From Helicobacter canis (GTDB lineage: Bacteria; Campylobacterota; Campylobacteria; Campylobacterales; Helicobacteraceae), in assembly GCF_008693005.1 (NCBI RefSeq), contig NZ_VXKE01000005.1:1-64000 (forward strand): a DNA stretch of 64,000 nt. Reading direction: 5' to 3'. Shown here piece after piece: positions 41,373-61,223 of the stretch (within the stretch, counting starts at the first letter, position 1; every line of letters begins with the position of its first letter). The notes beneath the pieces are model-generated. The model saw only the letters and a program-made list of their open reading frames with translations, had not been told where the DNA came from and did no database searches. The translations under genes and the position numbers were made by a program.

Positions 41373-44309
41373 ATGCGCAATCGCAAGAAACCAGACTTTG
41401 AAGGCTTTATCGCCCAAGCTAAAGAAATATTTAAAGATAGAATCTACACAGATTATCTCCGCCGCTTTGCCTATGGGATTGATGCTTCTTGCTATGCGTA
41501 TGTGCCACGCGTGGTGGTAAGGGCGGTGAATGAAAATGAAATCATCAGCCTTTTTGCCTTAAGTCAAAAATACAATACCCCGCTCACATTTAGAGCCGCA
41601 GGGACGAGTTTAAGCGGACAGGCGTGTAGTGATTCTGTGCTGGTGTTAGCCAATGCGTTTTGGCAGGATATTGAGATTATAGGCAATGCGGAGAGCATAA
41701 AATGTAGCTGTGGGGTGATTGGCGTAGAAGCTAATGAAGCCTTAAAGCCCTATGGCAAAAAGATAGGACCAGACCCAGCGACTATCAATAACGCAATGAT
41801 TGGCGGAATCTTTTCAAACAACTCTAGCGGTATGTGCTGTGGCGTGAAGCAAAATAGCTACAACACCATAAAATCCGCACGATTTATCCTGCATAATGGT
41901 ACTATCCTTGATACAAGTGAGAATGCCAAGCCAAATGAAAGCATAGAATCCTTTTTACAAAAACATAAAGATAAGGCAGATGCACTTCTAGCCTTGCGTG
42001 AAGAGATTTTGCAAGATAAAGAATTATGCGAGCTTATCAAGCGAAAATTTGCTATCAAAAATACAACCGGTTATAGTATCAACGCCCTGCTAGATTTTAG
42101 CGAAATTAAAGATATTATCAATCATCTTTTTATCGGTGCGGAGGGGACTTTGGGCTTTGTGTCTTTGGTGGAGTATGAATGCGTGGAAGACTATGCTTAT
42201 AAAGCGTGTGCCTTGCTTTTTTATGAGAATTTAGCTCTTGGGGCAAAGGCGGTGGAGATTCTAGCGGGGAATGAAAGCCTTGTGAGTGCGGCGGAGATTA
42301 TGGACTATGCGTGTTTAGATTCTGCTAGGGGCTTGGAAAACGCACCGCGTGAGCTAGGGCAAATAGAGAGTGGAGCTTGTGCGATTTTGGTGCAGTTAGA
42401 ATCTAGCACACAAAAGGAGCTAGATTCTAAAATCGCTCATATAAGCAAGGAACTAGAATCTGTGCCAAGCCTTTTTGGCGTGCATTTTAGCAGTGATGAA
42501 AAGCTTATGGCGTCTTGGTGGAAAATCCGCAAAGCCCTTTTGCCTTTAGCCGCTGGGAGTCGCCCAAGTGGGAGTATCGTCATCACTGAAGATATTTGCT
42601 TCCCTATATCCACTTTCGCACAAGGCATAGATTCTATTACTAAGCTTTTTGATAGATTTAACTTTCAAGGCATTATCTTTGGACACGCTTTGAGTGGGAA
42701 TGTGCATTTTATCATCACGCCTAATCTTAACGATGAAAAGGAGAGCCAAGCCTTTGGGGCGTTTATGGAAGCGATGGTAGATTCTGTCATTGCCTTGCAG
42801 GGTAGCACAAAGGCGGAGCACGGCACAGGGCGAATGATAGCCCCATTTGTGGAAAAAGAGTGGGGTGCGAAAGCGTATGCCATAAATCGCAGGATAAAAG
42901 AGATTTTTGATCCGCACACCCTTATCAATCCTGATGTTATCATCAGCGATAATCCCCAAATCCACACGCAAAATCTCAAACAAAGTAGCGAAGTAGAAGA
43001 CTTTATCAATCAATGTATGGAATGTGGATTTTGCGAAAAGGTTTGCCCTAGTAGAGAGCTAACACTCACACCAAGGCAGAGAATAGCGGTGCGAAAGGAA
43101 ATCGCAAGGCTAGAGGCTTTGCTTGGCGTGGATTCTATGGATTCTAAAGGTGTTATGGAATCTAGTGCCGAAGCACGAAGCGAAGCAATCGCTGATTTTA
43201 GCCAAAAAGACAACGCACAAAAACTAAAAGAGTTAAAACAGGGCTATAAATACTTTGGCATAGAAACCTGTGCCATCTGCTCTATGTGCTCACTCTCCTG
43301 CCCCCTAGAAATTGATAGCGGTAAAATCGCCTCCAAACTTAGCCCTGCCACAAAAGGCACATTTTCACGCTTCATAGCCGCACAAACTGCCAAGCATTTT
43401 AGCTCCACTCTTAGCCTTGCTAAAGGGGGCTTACGCATAGCAAACTTTAGCTCTAATATGTTGGGTAAAAATACACTAAGTAATTTAAGCAACAAGATAA
43501 AGTTCCTGCCCTATATCCCACGCTCACTGCCTAGGGCAAATGCTTACAGACTAGAATCTAAAGATTCTAACGCACAATCCCAAGTGGCAGTCATATACTT
43601 TAGCACTTGTATCAATCGCACCTTTGCCCCGCAATCAAGCTTGAAAGATACAAGAGCTTTGCAAGAGGTCTTTGAATCTTTGTGTGAGAAAGCTAATGTG
43701 AGTGTGGTGTATCCGCAAAATCTTAACAATCTTTGCTGTGGCAAGGCGTATAAAGACTATCCGCAAAGCGCGGAAGCCAAACGCAAAGAAGTATATAAGG
43801 CACTAGATTCTACTATGAGAGAGCTTTCAGGCAAGGGGATAGAGCAAATCCACATCGTGTGTGATCATAGTGCGTGTAGCTATGAGCTAAAAGAGAGCAT
43901 AAAAGAATTGGATTCTACTCTCACCATTTTAGATATGCCTGAATGTATAGAATCCACTCTTTTACCACGATTACACATTACGCCTTTAGATGAAGATATT
44001 GCGCTTTATGCGATGTGCTCTACAAGGAAGGGTAAATGGGATAAAGTCTTAGAATCTATTGCTAAAACCTGCACAAATGGCGAAGTCATTATACATTCTA
44101 AAACGCAGTGCTGTGGCTTTGCTGGGAATAAGGGCTTTGACCGCAGTGAGCTAAATGCTTCAGCATTGCGGGAGTTAGGCGAGTTTTATAAAGATAGAAA
44201 ACTGCGCCTTGGCTTTTCAAGCTCTAGCACTTGTGAAATAGGGCTCAATGACAAAACAAATATCACTTGGCAAAATCTTATTTATCTTGTGGATAGGGTG
44301 AGCAAATAG
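41373..44309 (+). CDS. dld: D-lactate dehydrogenase-type FAD/Fe-S oxidoreductase
   Basis: Membrane-associated respiratory dehydrogenase feeding electrons to the quinone pool. The 978-residue product joins an FAD domain (PLTFRAAGTSLSGQ; GPDPATINNAMIGGIFSNNSSG; GAEGTLGFVS), two 4Fe-4S sites (CMECGFCEKVCP; CAICSMCSLSCP) and two CCG-type domains (NNLCCGKAY; TQCCGFAG). This matches the fused Dld/GlcDF-type protein of H. pylori (HP1222, 948 residues). D-2-hydroxyglutarate is another possible substrate. A -10-like TACAAT lies at 41337. Confidence 0.87.
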   Translation: MRNRKKPDFEGFIAQAKEIFKDRIYTDYLRRFAYGIDASCYAYVPRVVVRAVNENEIISLFALSQKYNTPLTFRAAGTSLSGQACSDSVLVLANAFWQDIEIIGNAESIKCSCGVIGVEANEALKPYGKKIGPDPATINNAMIGGIFSNNSSGMCCGVKQNSYNTIKSARFILHNGTILDTSENAKPNESIESFLQKHKDKADALLALREEILQDKELCELIKRKFAIKNTTGYSINALLDFSEIKDIINHLFIGAEGTLGFVSLVEYECVEDYAYKACALLFYENLALGAKAVEILAGNESLVSAAEIMDYACLDSARGLENAPRELGQIESGACAILVQLESSTQKELDSKIAHISKELESVPSLFGVHFSSDEKLMASWWKIRKALLPLAAGSRPSGSIVITEDICFPISTFAQGIDSITKLFDRFNFQGIIFGHALSGNVHFIITPNLNDEKESQAFGAFMEAMVDSVIALQGSTKAEHGTGRMIAPFVEKEWGAKAYAINRRIKEIFDPHTLINPDVIISDNPQIHTQNLKQSSEVEDFINQCMECGFCEKVCPSRELTLTPRQRIAVRKEIARLEALLGVDSMDSKGVMESSAEARSEAIADFSQKDNAQKLKELKQGYKYFGIETCAICSMCSLSCPLEIDSGKIASKLSPATKGTFSRFIAAQTAKHFSSTLSLAKGGLRIANFSSNMLGKNTLSNLSNKIKFLPYIPRSLPRANAYRLESKDSNAQSQVAVIYFSTCINRTFAPQSSLKDTRALQEVFESLCEKANVSVVYPQNLNNLCCGKAYKDYPQSAEAKRKEVYKALDSTMRELSGKGIEQIHIVCDHSACSYELKESIKELDSTLTILDMPECIESTLLPRLHITPLDEDIALYAMCSTRKGKWDKVLESIAKTCTNGEVIIHSKTQCCGFAGNKGFDRSELNASALRELGEFYKDRKLRLGFSSSSTCEIGLNDKTNITWQNLIYLVDRVSK

Positions 44310-44326
44310 CGTGTTTTTGGCATAGC

Positions 44327-45709
44327 CTATACGACCTTAAACTCTTCTGGGTGATCAAGCGCATAGAGAAACCGCTCTTTATCAATGCGCTTATCCCAAA
44401 TGCTCACCATCACACAAGCGATTACATTGCCACATAGATTCCCAACCGCACGCATTTCGCTCAAAAATTTATCAATCCCAAGTATCGCCGCCACACTCAC
44501 TGCTGGGATAATCTGGCTGCCATCGGCTGTTGTTAATGCTGCAAGCGTGCCCGCTAGGACGATAAAGCCACTACCCGTAACGCCAACCGCACCCTTTGAT
44601 GAAATCATCAAAATAAGAATAAGCGTCAATGTCTGTATGAAACTAATATGAATGTCAAATGCTTGAGAGAGAAAAATCACTGCTAAACTTAGATAAATAT
44701 TTGTCGCATCAAGGTTGAAGCTATAGCCTGTTGGCATAATCAGCCCCACGCTTGCCTTCTGCACGCCAGCGCGTTCAAGCTTGCGCATAAGCGGGGCTAG
44801 AGCCGTCTCGCTGCTAGAAGTGGCAAAGACCACAAGCACTTCTGCATAGATAAAGCGCATAAGCTTAAAGATATTGATCCCACCAATTTTGCAAATCACC
44901 CCAAGCACCACAAAAATAAACGCCAAAATCGATAATGCCATAGTCAGCAGCAGCATAATCATTCCGCCAATGGAGCTAAACCCAAAATGCGCGATGAGAT
45001 ATGCCATCGCCCCAAAAGTTGCAAGCGGGCTATACCAAATCAAAATCGTCAGCACCTTAAAGAAAGTTTCTTGCATACTCTCAAAATATTTCAAGCATTT
45101 TTCTTTAAAGCTAGGTGCTGCAAAAGAGAGCAAAATCGCCACCGCAAGTGCCATCACTAGCACCTGCAATGTCTTGCCCTCAACAAATGGCGTGATAGGA
45201 TCGTGTGGAATCGCACTTAGCAGGATATGATAAATCTCTTCACCTACACTTTGTGCTTGATTGCTTGCACCTTGTGCGATATAGCCCTCTACACTTTGAG
45301 CATCAAGACTTGCTACATCAAGGTGCATTCCGTGTCCGGGCTTTAACAGCTCACCAAAAACCACACCAATCACAAGTGCAAATGTGCTAACCACTTCAAA
45401 ATATATAAGTGTCTTTAGCCCAAGCCCACCCAGTGTCTTTAAGTCTTCAAGGCGAATGATCCCTGTAATAATCGTTAGGAAAATGATAGGACCCATAAGA
45501 AGCTTTAGCCCCTTAATAAAAGGGTCAAAGGTGTAGGATTTAGATTCTATACATAGGTGATAGAAAAATGTTACCACAGCATTTGGATGGCTATGATGCA
45601 AGCTCCCTATCGTCCCAAAAAGCACGCCAAGCACGAGCCCAAGCAATACCCAAAAAACAAGACTTTTTAAAAACTTATGATGGATAGGAGAACGGCGGTG
45701 TCTTTTCAT
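44327..45709 (-). CDS. Dicarboxylate/glutamate:cation symporter (DctA/GltP family)
   Basis: Inner-membrane importer of C4-dicarboxylates or acidic amino acids. The 460-residue product has family motifs ATSSSETALAPL (serine-rich re-entrant loop), MPTGYSFNLDATNIYLSLAVIF and TDA-like TADGSQIIPAVSV. DctA is favoured but glutamate cannot be excluded. It converges with the dehydrogenase gene, which fits organic-acid use. Confidence 0.88.
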   Translation of the reverse strand: MKRHRRSPIHHKFLKSLVFWVLLGLVLGVLFGTIGSLHHSHPNAVVTFFYHLCIESKSYTFDPFIKGLKLLMGPIIFLTIITGIIRLEDLKTLGGLGLKTLIYFEVVSTFALVIGVVFGELLKPGHGMHLDVASLDAQSVEGYIAQGASNQAQSVGEEIYHILLSAIPHDPITPFVEGKTLQVLVMALAVAILLSFAAPSFKEKCLKYFESMQETFFKVLTILIWYSPLATFGAMAYLIAHFGFSSIGGMIMLLLTMALSILAFIFVVLGVICKIGGINIFKLMRFIYAEVLVVFATSSSETALAPLMRKLERAGVQKASVGLIMPTGYSFNLDATNIYLSLAVIFLSQAFDIHISFIQTLTLILILMISSKGAVGVTGSGFIVLAGTLAALTTADGSQIIPAVSVAAILGIDKFLSEMRAVGNLCGNVIACVMVSIWDKRIDKERFLYALDHPEEFKVV

Positions 45710-45783
45710 CTCAACAACCCTATAACTACAAATGGATTATTATCATACCTTGAGAAATAAATGAGTAAAACAAGAGAGAAAAG

Positions 45784-45811
45784 TTGAGAGCAGGCATAGC
45801 CCAACTCTCAA
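45784..45811 (-). terminator. Probable terminator of flavodoxin gene
   Basis: Inverted arms TTGAGAG (45784-45790) and CTCTCAA (45805-45811) enclose 14 bases that can form an inner GC stem. On the minus strand, CTTTTCTC follows the hairpin just after the fldA stop. Confidence 0.6.
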
Positions 45812-45819
45812 GTAAAACA

Positions 45820-46317
45820 TTAAGCAAGCTTGCCTTTAATATCAGCAACCCACGCTTTGATTCTATCTGCTGTTTTGTCATCTTGATTGTCTTCATCAAG
45901 TGCCAAGCCTACAAACTTACCATCAACAATAGATTGAGAATCAGAGAATTCATATCCATCAGTTGAAGTTTGCCCTACGATTGTCGCACTATCTTTTGCT
46001 TTGTTGTAGATATGAGAGATTCCATCACAGAATGTATCTGAGTAAGTGTCTTGGTCACCAAGCCCAACAAGCCCAACAACTTTCCCAGCGAAGTCTCCGC
46101 CACTTAGAGAGTCCAAAAAGTCCTCCCAATCAGTTTGCAAATCACCGCTACCATAAGTGGGTGTAACAAGAATAAGATTTTTAAAAGAAGCGAGCTGATC
46201 CTTGCTAGCGCTTGCTACATCAATAAGCTCTGCATTCCCAAGCTCTGCTGCGATTTGCTCTGCTGCATTTTTTGAGTTACCGCCATCGCTACCAAAAAAA
46301 ATTCCAACTTTTTCCAT
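45820..46317 (-). CDS. fldA: Flavodoxin FldA
   Basis: FMN electron carrier; in H. pylori it accepts electrons from pyruvate:flavodoxin oxidoreductase. The 165-residue product has the FMN phosphate loop [19 protein letters not shown], the FMN-flanking [17 protein letters not shown] and [19 protein letters not shown] at 46317 follows AAGGAC; a longer frame from 46359 lacks a site and exceeds family length. Its low count of the dispersed motif suits a highly expressed gene. Confidence 0.96.
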   Translation of the reverse strand: MEKVGIFFGSDGGNSKNAAEQIAAELGNAELIDVASASKDQLASFKNLILVTPTYGSGDLQTDWEDFLDSLSGGDFAGKVVGLVGLGDQDTYSDTFCDGISHIYNKAKDSATIVGQTSTDGYEFSDSQSIVDGKFVGLALDEDNQDDKTADRIKAWVADIKGKLA

Positions 46318-46429
46318 TTGTGTGTCCTTTCCTAAAAAATTGAAAGCTAAATATGCCAAATTTGTTTAAACAGCACAATAAAAGCTACTGCACAAAAGTG
46401 TAGAATCTAGTTTTAAAACTGAGTGGATT

Positions 46430-47218
46430 CTAGCGCAGGCTCGCAAAGATACCAAAGCGTCCTGTTTGTGTTTGTTTTTTACTAGCCCTTCTGTAAGAAA
46501 ATAATCGCTCATCACACGCCGTGCAAGAATCTAAAATCTCCAAATGCTCATCTTTTATCCCTAGGGCACTACACTCATCTTGTAGCATTGCAATAAGATC
46601 TAACATACCAGAGCCATTGCGTATGCGTATGTATTGCTCGCCAAAGTTATTTGCAATTTGCTCACAGAGGCTCAGGCTGATTTCGTAGCAACAAGATCGT
46701 ATAGAAGAGCCAACAAACACAAGCAAATCGCTCGGCTTTGAGCCTTTGACTTTTAGGGCTTGGACAGCTTGAGTAAGAATCCGCCCGCACACACCAGCGC
46801 GTCCAGCATGCACAAGAGCAAAAACATTACATTTAGGATCATACACCAAGACAGGATTGCAATCAGCCACCATAATCAATGCGACATAAGAAGCATCTGC
46901 ACATAAAACTCCATCTGCTTGAATCGCGCCCCTAGTAAGCTGATGTGCCACATAGGGATCTGTCGCATCAGCAATATGTGCAGAATGGATTTGATCACAC
47001 CACAACAACTGCTTATTGTCAAAATATCGCAAGATTTGCCTGCGGTTTGTCGCTACCAAGTCTGGCACATCTCCCGTGTGATAGGCAATATTACAGCTAG
47101 AAAAAGGAGATTTACTTACGCCTCCAAGGGCGCAAGTCTGGATAAAGTCAATAGGAAGATTAGAAAACAAAGAACTCTGCGCACTTGTATAAAAAACACT
47201 AGCAGAATGGTCGCCCAT
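46430..47218 (-). CDS. pgeF: PgeF/YfiH family protein (LACC1-like, purine or peptidoglycan-edit)
   Basis: A 262-residue member of the multicopper-oxidase-like YfiH fold. Known activities include editing wrongly built peptidoglycan precursors and purine nucleoside cleavage. Conserved pieces are MVADCNPVLVYDP (metal Cys), ALVHAGRAGV (metal His) and the GSSIRSCCYEIS segment. It follows fusA by 9 bp with no clear ribosome site. C-terminal SYRRASKKQTQTGRF matches the family ending. Confidence 0.85.
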   Translation of the reverse strand: MGDHSASVFYTSAQSSLFSNLPIDFIQTCALGGVSKSPFSSCNIAYHTGDVPDLVATNRRQILRYFDNKQLLWCDQIHSAHIADATDPYVAHQLTRGAIQADGVLCADASYVALIMVADCNPVLVYDPKCNVFALVHAGRAGVCGRILTQAVQALKVKGSKPSDLLVFVGSSIRSCCYEISLSLCEQIANNFGEQYIRIRNGSGMLDLIAMLQDECSALGIKDEHLEILDSCTACDERLFSYRRASKKQTQTGRFGIFASLR

Positions 47219-47227
47219 AGCTAGAAT

Positions 47228-49306
47228 CTAACCATTGCGTTTGTCGATAATATCTTTTGCAGCATTACTTGGGACTTCACCATAGTGATCAAACTCCATC
47301 GTATATGTCCCCCTACCCTGTGTAGCCGATCGCAAATCCGTAGAGTAGCCAAACATCTCTGCAAGAGGCACAAAGGCATTAACAATCTTAAGCCCCATTC
47401 GATCGTCCATAGAGTTAATCTGCCCGCGTCTTCGGTTAAGATCGCCGATCACATCACCCATATATTCCTCTGGCACTTCTACTTCAACCTTCATTAAAGG
47501 CTCCAATAACACAGCATTAGCCTTGCGACAAGCATCCTTGAATGCCATAGATCCAGCAATCTTAAATGCCATTTCACTAGAATCCACATCGTGGTAGCTT
47601 CCATCATAGAGTGTAACCTTACAATCCACGACAGGATAGCCAGCAAGCACACCATTTTGCATAGCCTCTTGGATACCCTTATCTACTGCTGGAATATACT
47701 CCTTAGGTATAACGCCCCCGCTAATTTCATTAACAAACTCATACCCCGTGCCAGCCTCTTTTGGCTCAAGTTTGATATGGACATGTCCATATTGCCCACG
47801 ACCGCCCGATTGCTTGGCATACTTACACTCTTGCGTTACACTGCCTCGTATGGTCTCTCGATATGCTACTTGCGGCTGCCCAATTGTCGCCTCGACCTTA
47901 AACTCTCTCTTTAATCGATCAACGATAATTTCTAAATGCAACTCGCCCATACCGCCTATAAGAGTTTGCCCTGTTTCCTCTTGGGTGCTGACACGGAAGC
48001 TTGGGTCTTCTTCCGCAAGCTTACCAAGCGCGACAGCCATCTTTTCCTGATCAGCCTTTGTCTTTGGCTCAACAGCAATATGGATAACAGGCTCTGGGAA
48101 CTCCATACGCTCCAAAATCACAGGGCGCTTCTCATCACAGAGAGTATCGCCCGTGAGAGTTTCTTTAAGCCCAACAAATGCGCAAATCTCACCTGCATAC
48201 ACTTCTTTAATATCTTCGCGCTTATTGGAGTGCATTTTAAGCAATCGCCCCACGCGCTCTTTTTTGCCTTTTGTTGAGTTAAGCACATAGCTACCAGACT
48301 CAAGCATACCCCGATAAACACGGACAAATGTGAGCTGACCAACAAATGGGTCTGTCATAATCTTAAACGCAAGTCCTGCAAACTCGCCGCTATCGCTAGA
48401 CTCTACGAATACTTCTTCCTCATTTTTTGGATCTATGCCTTTAATATTAGTTACTTCCGTTGGCGCAGGCAAAATATCCACAACCGCATCAAGCAATGTT
48501 TGGACACCCTTGTTTTTAAAGCTCGAGCCACACAACATAGGAATAAGGCTCATGCTATGACAGCCAAGCTTAATGCCCCTTTTTATCTCCTCCACACTAA
48601 GCTCTTCACCACCAAGATACTTTTCCATAAGTGTCTCATCTTGCTCCGCAGCAGCTTCTATAAGCTTCTCGCGATAGGCAGCTGCTTTTTCTTGCAAATC
48701 AGCAGGGATCTCTTCAATGTCATACTGAGCACCCATAGTCTCATCATTCCAAACAATAGCCTTCATTTGGATAAGATCAACAACGCCCCTAAATCCATCT
48801 TCTGCACCGATAGGAATATTAATAGGCACAGGATTTGCCTTTAGACGCTCTTTAATTTGGTTTTCCACACTATAAAAATTTGCACCAATACGATCCATTT
48901 TATTAACAAAAACAAGGCGAGGCACGCCATATTTGTTTGCTTGTCGCCACACAGTTTCACTTTGGGGCTGCACGCCACCCACAGAGCAAAATACTGCCAC
49001 AGCTCCATCAAGAACACGCATAGACCTTTCCACTTCAATGGTAAAATCCACGTGCCCAGGAGTATCAATAAGGTTAATCTGGTGGTCTTTCCAGAAGCAA
49101 GTTGTCGCCGCTGAAGTAATAGTGATCCCCCGCTCTTTCTCTTGCTCCATCCAATCCATTGTGGCAGCACCATCATGCACTTCCCCAATTTTATGGCTTA
49201 CACCAGTGTAAAACAATATTCTTTCAGAAGTCGTTGTTTTACCTGCATCAATATGTGCAGCAATTCCAATATTTCTAATTTTTTCTAAAGGAGTTTTCCT
49301 TGCCAT
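47228..49306 (-). CDS. fusA: Elongation factor G
   Basis: Ribosomal translocase GTPase. The 692-residue product has G1 [16 protein letters not shown]2 ERGITI, G3 DTPGHVDF, G4 NKMD, and domains III-V. ATG at 49306 has AAGGAG well spaced upstream and begins [12 protein letters not shown]; the longer frame is rejected. It ends the str-type block rpsL-rpsG-fusA. Confidence 0.97.
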   Translation of the reverse strand: MARKTPLEKIRNIGIAAHIDAGKTTTSERILFYTGVSHKIGEVHDGAATMDWMEQEKERGITITSAATTCFWKDHQINLIDTPGHVDFTIEVERSMRVLDGAVAVFCSVGGVQPQSETVWRQANKYGVPRLVFVNKMDRIGANFYSVENQIKERLKANPVPINIPIGAEDGFRGVVDLIQMKAIVWNDETMGAQYDIEEIPADLQEKAAAYREKLIEAAAEQDETLMEKYLGGEELSVEEIKRGIKLGCHSMSLIPMLCGSSFKNKGVQTLLDAVVDILPAPTEVTNIKGIDPKNEEEVFVESSDSGEFAGLAFKIMTDPFVGQLTFVRVYRGMLESGSYVLNSTKGKKERVGRLLKMHSNKREDIKEVYAGEICAFVGLKETLTGDTLCDEKRPVILERMEFPEPVIHIAVEPKTKADQEKMAVALGKLAEEDPSFRVSTQEETGQTLIGGMGELHLEIIVDRLKREFKVEATIGQPQVAYRETIRGSVTQECKYAKQSGGRGQYGHVHIKLEPKEAGTGYEFVNEISGGVIPKEYIPAVDKGIQEAMQNGVLAGYPVVDCKVTLYDGSYHDVDSSEMAFKIAGSMAFKDACRKANAVLLEPLMKVEVEVPEEYMGDVIGDLNRRRGQINSMDDRMGLKIVNAFVPLAEMFGYSTDLRSATQGRGTYTMEFDHYGEVPSNAAKDIIDKRNG

Positions 49307-49319
49307 AACAACCCTCCGA

Positions 49320-49799
<480 letters not shown>

Positions 49800-50189
49800 T
49801 TATTTTTTATCGCCACCGGCTTTCGCCTTTTTAGCACCATACTTACTGCGCGATACACTTCGCTTAGCGACACCAGCAGTATCAAGTGCGCCACGCACAA
49901 TATGATATTTTACACCCGGCAAATCCTTAACTCTCCCACCGCGCACAAGAACGATAGAGTGCTCTTGCAAATTGTGTCCTTCTCCGGGAATATAGCTAAT
50001 AACTTCAAACTTGCTTGTTAGGCGCACTTTGGCTACTTTGCGCAAGGCAGAGTTTGGCTTCCTTGGTGTTGTTGTATAGACACGAGTGCAAACACCTCTC
50101 CTCTGTGGGCACTCCAGCAATGCTGGGGACTTGGTTTTTTTGATAACCTTTTTTCGCTCTTTGCGAACAAGCTGATTGATGGTTGGCAA
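49800..50189 (-). CDS. rpsL: 30S ribosomal protein S12
   Basis: Decoding-site protein. The 129-residue product has [46 protein letters not shown] and [14 protein letters not shown]. The Lys codons linked to streptomycin resistance (KPNSALRK and the [10 protein letters not shown] regions) read as wild type. It follows rpoBC by 74 bp. Confidence 0.97.
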   Translation of the reverse strand: MPTINQLVRKERKKVIKKTKSPALLECPQRRGVCTRVYTTTPRKPNSALRKVAKVRLTSKFEVISYIPGEGHNLQEHSIVLVRGGRVKDLPGVKYHIVRGALDTAGVAKRSVSRSKYGAKKAKAGGDKK

Positions 50190-50263
50190 TTTATTTCCTT
50201 AATTTTGGGATTGAGATTAAACGCGCGATTCTACACTATCTAATCTTTTATTTCTCTTAGATT

Positions 50264-58993
<8,730 letters not shown>

Positions 58994-59027
58994 GGCACCC
59001 CAAAATGTAGATAGCCCAAAAGCGTAG

Positions 59028-59057
59028 CTCCTATATTGGACTGCCCAAATATAGGAG
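59028..59057 (-). terminator. Hairpin between rplL and rpoBC, candidate attenuator or RNase site
   Basis: Arms CTCCTATATT (59028-59037) and AATATAGGAG (59048-59057) form a perfect 10-bp stem with a GC-capable loop. No T-run follows, so full termination is unlikely. In enterobacteria the same interval holds a partial terminator and an RNase III site that lower rpoBC relative to rplL; the same job is inferred here. Confidence 0.55.
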
Positions 59058-59072
59058 TAAGCACAAGTAAAA

Positions 59073-59450
59073 CTACTTAATTTCAACTTTCGCGCCGGCT
59101 TCTTCAAGCTTTTTCTTGAATGCTTCTGCTTCGTCTTTATTAACGCCCTCTTTAAGTGTGTGAGGAGTTTTCTCTGTTGCATCTTTTGCTTCTTTAAGCC
59201 CAAGACCAGTAATTTCCCGCACCACTTTGATGACATTAATTTTGTTAGCACCAGCTTCCACAAGAACAACGCTAAAATCTGTTTTTTCTTCTGCACCACC
59301 AGCAGCTGCACCACCAGCAGCTGCACCAGCCACCACTGTCGGCGCAGCACTAACACCAAACTTTTCTTCAAAAGCCTTTACAAGCTCTGAAAGCTCTAGG
59401 ACAGAAAGCCCACCAATATACTCTAAAACATCTTCTTTTGTGATAGCCAT
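59073..59450 (-). CDS. rplL: 50S ribosomal protein L7/L12
   Basis: Stalk protein recruiting translation GTPases. The 125-residue product has N-terminal dimer domain ([22 protein letters not shown]), an Ala/Gly hinge encoded by a GC-rich 18-bp direct repeat (AAAGGAAAGGA-type Ala-Ala-Gly), and the C-terminal [24 protein letters not shown]. Confidence 0.97.
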   Translation of the reverse strand: MAITKEDVLEYIGGLSVLELSELVKAFEEKFGVSAAPTVVAGAAAGGAAAGGAEEKTDFSVVLVEAGANKINVIKVVREITGLGLKEAKDATEKTPHTLKEGVNKDEAEAFKKKLEEAGAKVEIK

Positions 59451-59486
59451 TTTACACGCTCCTTAAAATTTTTTAGTATAGCTCTA

Positions 59487-59972
59487 CTATGAGTTTTGTT
59501 CTTTTTGCTTTCGTAGATTGTCTAACCCTGTCGCAAAATAGCGAGCTGGGGCTGTCCAAACAGACAAAAGCATACCAATAAGCTCTTCTTTGCTTGGAAG
59601 CTTAGATACAGAGACAATGTGATTTTTATCCACTTTCTGCCCATCAAAACTACCAGTTTTGATGGTAAATTTCTCCGCATTCGCTTCAGCAAACTTAACA
59701 ACAATCTTAGCAAGAGAAATCTGATCTTCTCCCCAAATAAATATATTCGTATCCTTAATATCTAATTCGGGCATACCAGAATCTCTCAAAGCAATGCGTG
59801 CCAAGGTATTCTTAATGACTTGCACTTTCACATCTACCTGCCTAGCATTGCGACGCAATTCTTCTAAAGACTTGACATTTGTCCCCTTATAATCGCATAC
59901 AAGCAAGGCTTGAGCATTTTTGAACTCCTGTGTAAGCACCTCAACCATTTCCTGCTTTTGAACTTTGGTCAT
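59487..59972 (-). CDS. rplJ: 50S ribosomal protein L10
   Basis: Anchors L7/L12 dimers to the ribosome and represses its own mRNA. The 161-residue product has [22 protein letters not shown] and [21 protein letters not shown] at 59972 has AGGAGG upstream; a frame starting 10 codons earlier is rejected. Confidence 0.96.
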   Translation of the reverse strand: MTKVQKQEMVEVLTQEFKNAQALLVCDYKGTNVKSLEELRRNARQVDVKVQVIKNTLARIALRDSGMPELDIKDTNIFIWGEDQISLAKIVVKFAEANAEKFTIKTGSFDGQKVDKNHIVSVSKLPSKEELIGMLLSVWTAPARYFATGLDNLRKQKEQNS

Positions 59973-59997
59973 TTTTCCTCCTTTCAGACAAGACTTA

Positions 59998-60030
59998 TAC
60001 AAGGAAAATTATTAAGCTCACGCCCTTGTA
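59998..60030 (-). promoter_or_regulatory. Candidate L10 autoregulatory leader hairpin
   Basis: The 88-bp rplA-rplJ gap contains 7-bp arms TACAAGG (59998-60004) and CCTTGTA (60024-60030). L10-L7/L12 leaders commonly occur here; the specific kink-turn of that family was not checked. Confidence 0.35.
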
Positions 60031-60060
60031 GTCATCAGTCTAAGATAAATGCTAGTATTA

Positions 60061-60765
60061 CTATTTTACATCCATAAGGATCTGCGCATCAAGCTTAACA
60101 GCAGGAGACATTGTTAAGGACAGTACGCCACCCCGGATAAATTTACCCTTCGCACTAGATGGTTTAAGCCTATTGATTGTTTTCACCAACTCGAGCATAT
60201 TGTCCCTAATTTTTTCTTCAGAAAAACTAGCCTTACCTATTGGTGCGTGGATATTGCCTTTCTTATCGACCCGAAAATTCACCTGCCCACTTTTTGCATT
60301 AGAAACCGCCTTGCTTACATCCATTGTAACGGTGCCTGTCTTTGGGTTAGGCATCAAACCTTTTGGACCCAATATTCTACCAACCTTTCCAACAAGAGCC
60401 ATCATATCTGGTGTAGCAATAACAATGTCAAAATTAATATTGCCATTTTTGATTTCTTCTGCCAAATCATCATCACCCACAACATCTGCACCAGCATCTT
60501 TAGCTTCATCTGCCTTGGTTCCTTTAGCAAACACTGCTACACGAACCTTTTTCCCTGTCCCGTGCGGCAAAACAACAGCACCACGAATCATTTGATCCGC
60601 GTGGCGAGGATCTACTCCAAGTCGTAGAGCCAACTCCACCGTTTCATCAAATTTGGCTGAGGCAAGCGACTTGACAACACTGATGCCAGAATCTATGTCA
60701 TAAAACCTATTGGTATCAATCTTCTCAGCTAAGTTTTGGATTCTCTTTGCTACCTTATTTCTCAT
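60061..60765 (-). CDS. rplA: 50S ribosomal protein L1
   Basis: Ribosomal stalk protein and possible autogenous repressor. The 234-residue product has [38 protein letters not shown] and [14 protein letters not shown]. It follows rplK by 18 bp. Confidence 0.97.
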   Translation of the reverse strand: MRNKVAKRIQNLAEKIDTNRFYDIDSGISVVKSLASAKFDETVELALRLGVDPRHADQMIRGAVVLPHGTGKKVRVAVFAKGTKADEAKDAGADVVGDDDLAEEIKNGNINFDIVIATPDMMALVGKVGRILGPKGLMPNPKTGTVTMDVSKAVSNAKSGQVNFRVDKKGNIHAPIGKASFSEEKIRDNMLELVKTINRLKPSSAKGKFIRGGVLSLTMSPAVKLDAQILMDVK

Positions 60766-60783
60766 AATCTATACCTTCCTAAT

Positions 60784-61209
60784 TTACTCTACAATTTCTA
60801 TACCCATACTTCGCGCGGAACCAGCGACAATCTTCTTCGCCGCCTCTATGTCATTTGCATTAAGGTCTTCCATCTTTGCCTCGGCAATCTCCTGAAGCTG
60901 TTTCGATGACAGCTTACCTATTTTATTTTTTAATGGATTATCAGAACCCTTAGCTATACCAGAAGCCTTTTTAATCAAATCTGTCACAGGTGGCTTCTTT
61001 GTAATAAAGGTAAAGCTTTTATCCTGATAAACGGTTATGATAACAGGTATATTAAAATCACCCATATCCTTAGTTTTCTCATTGAAAGCCTTACAAAATT
61101 CCATAATATTAATACCCCTCTGACCAAGTGCTGGTCCAACAGGTGGTGAAGGGTTTGCCTTGCCTGCTGGAATTTGAAGTTTTAACTCACCTACTATTTT
61201 TTTTGCCAT
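60784..61209 (-). CDS. rplK: 50S ribosomal protein L11
   Basis: GTPase-centre protein. The 141-residue product has [33 protein letters not shown] and [16 protein letters not shown]. It follows nusG by 14 bp. Confidence 0.97.
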   Translation of the reverse strand: MAKKIVGELKLQIPAGKANPSPPVGPALGQRGINIMEFCKAFNEKTKDMGDFNIPVIITVYQDKSFTFITKKPPVTDLIKKASGIAKGSDNPLKNKIGKLSSKQLQEIAEAKMEDLNANDIEAAKKIVAGSARSMGIEIVE

Positions 61210-61223
61210 TTTCTACCTTTCAA

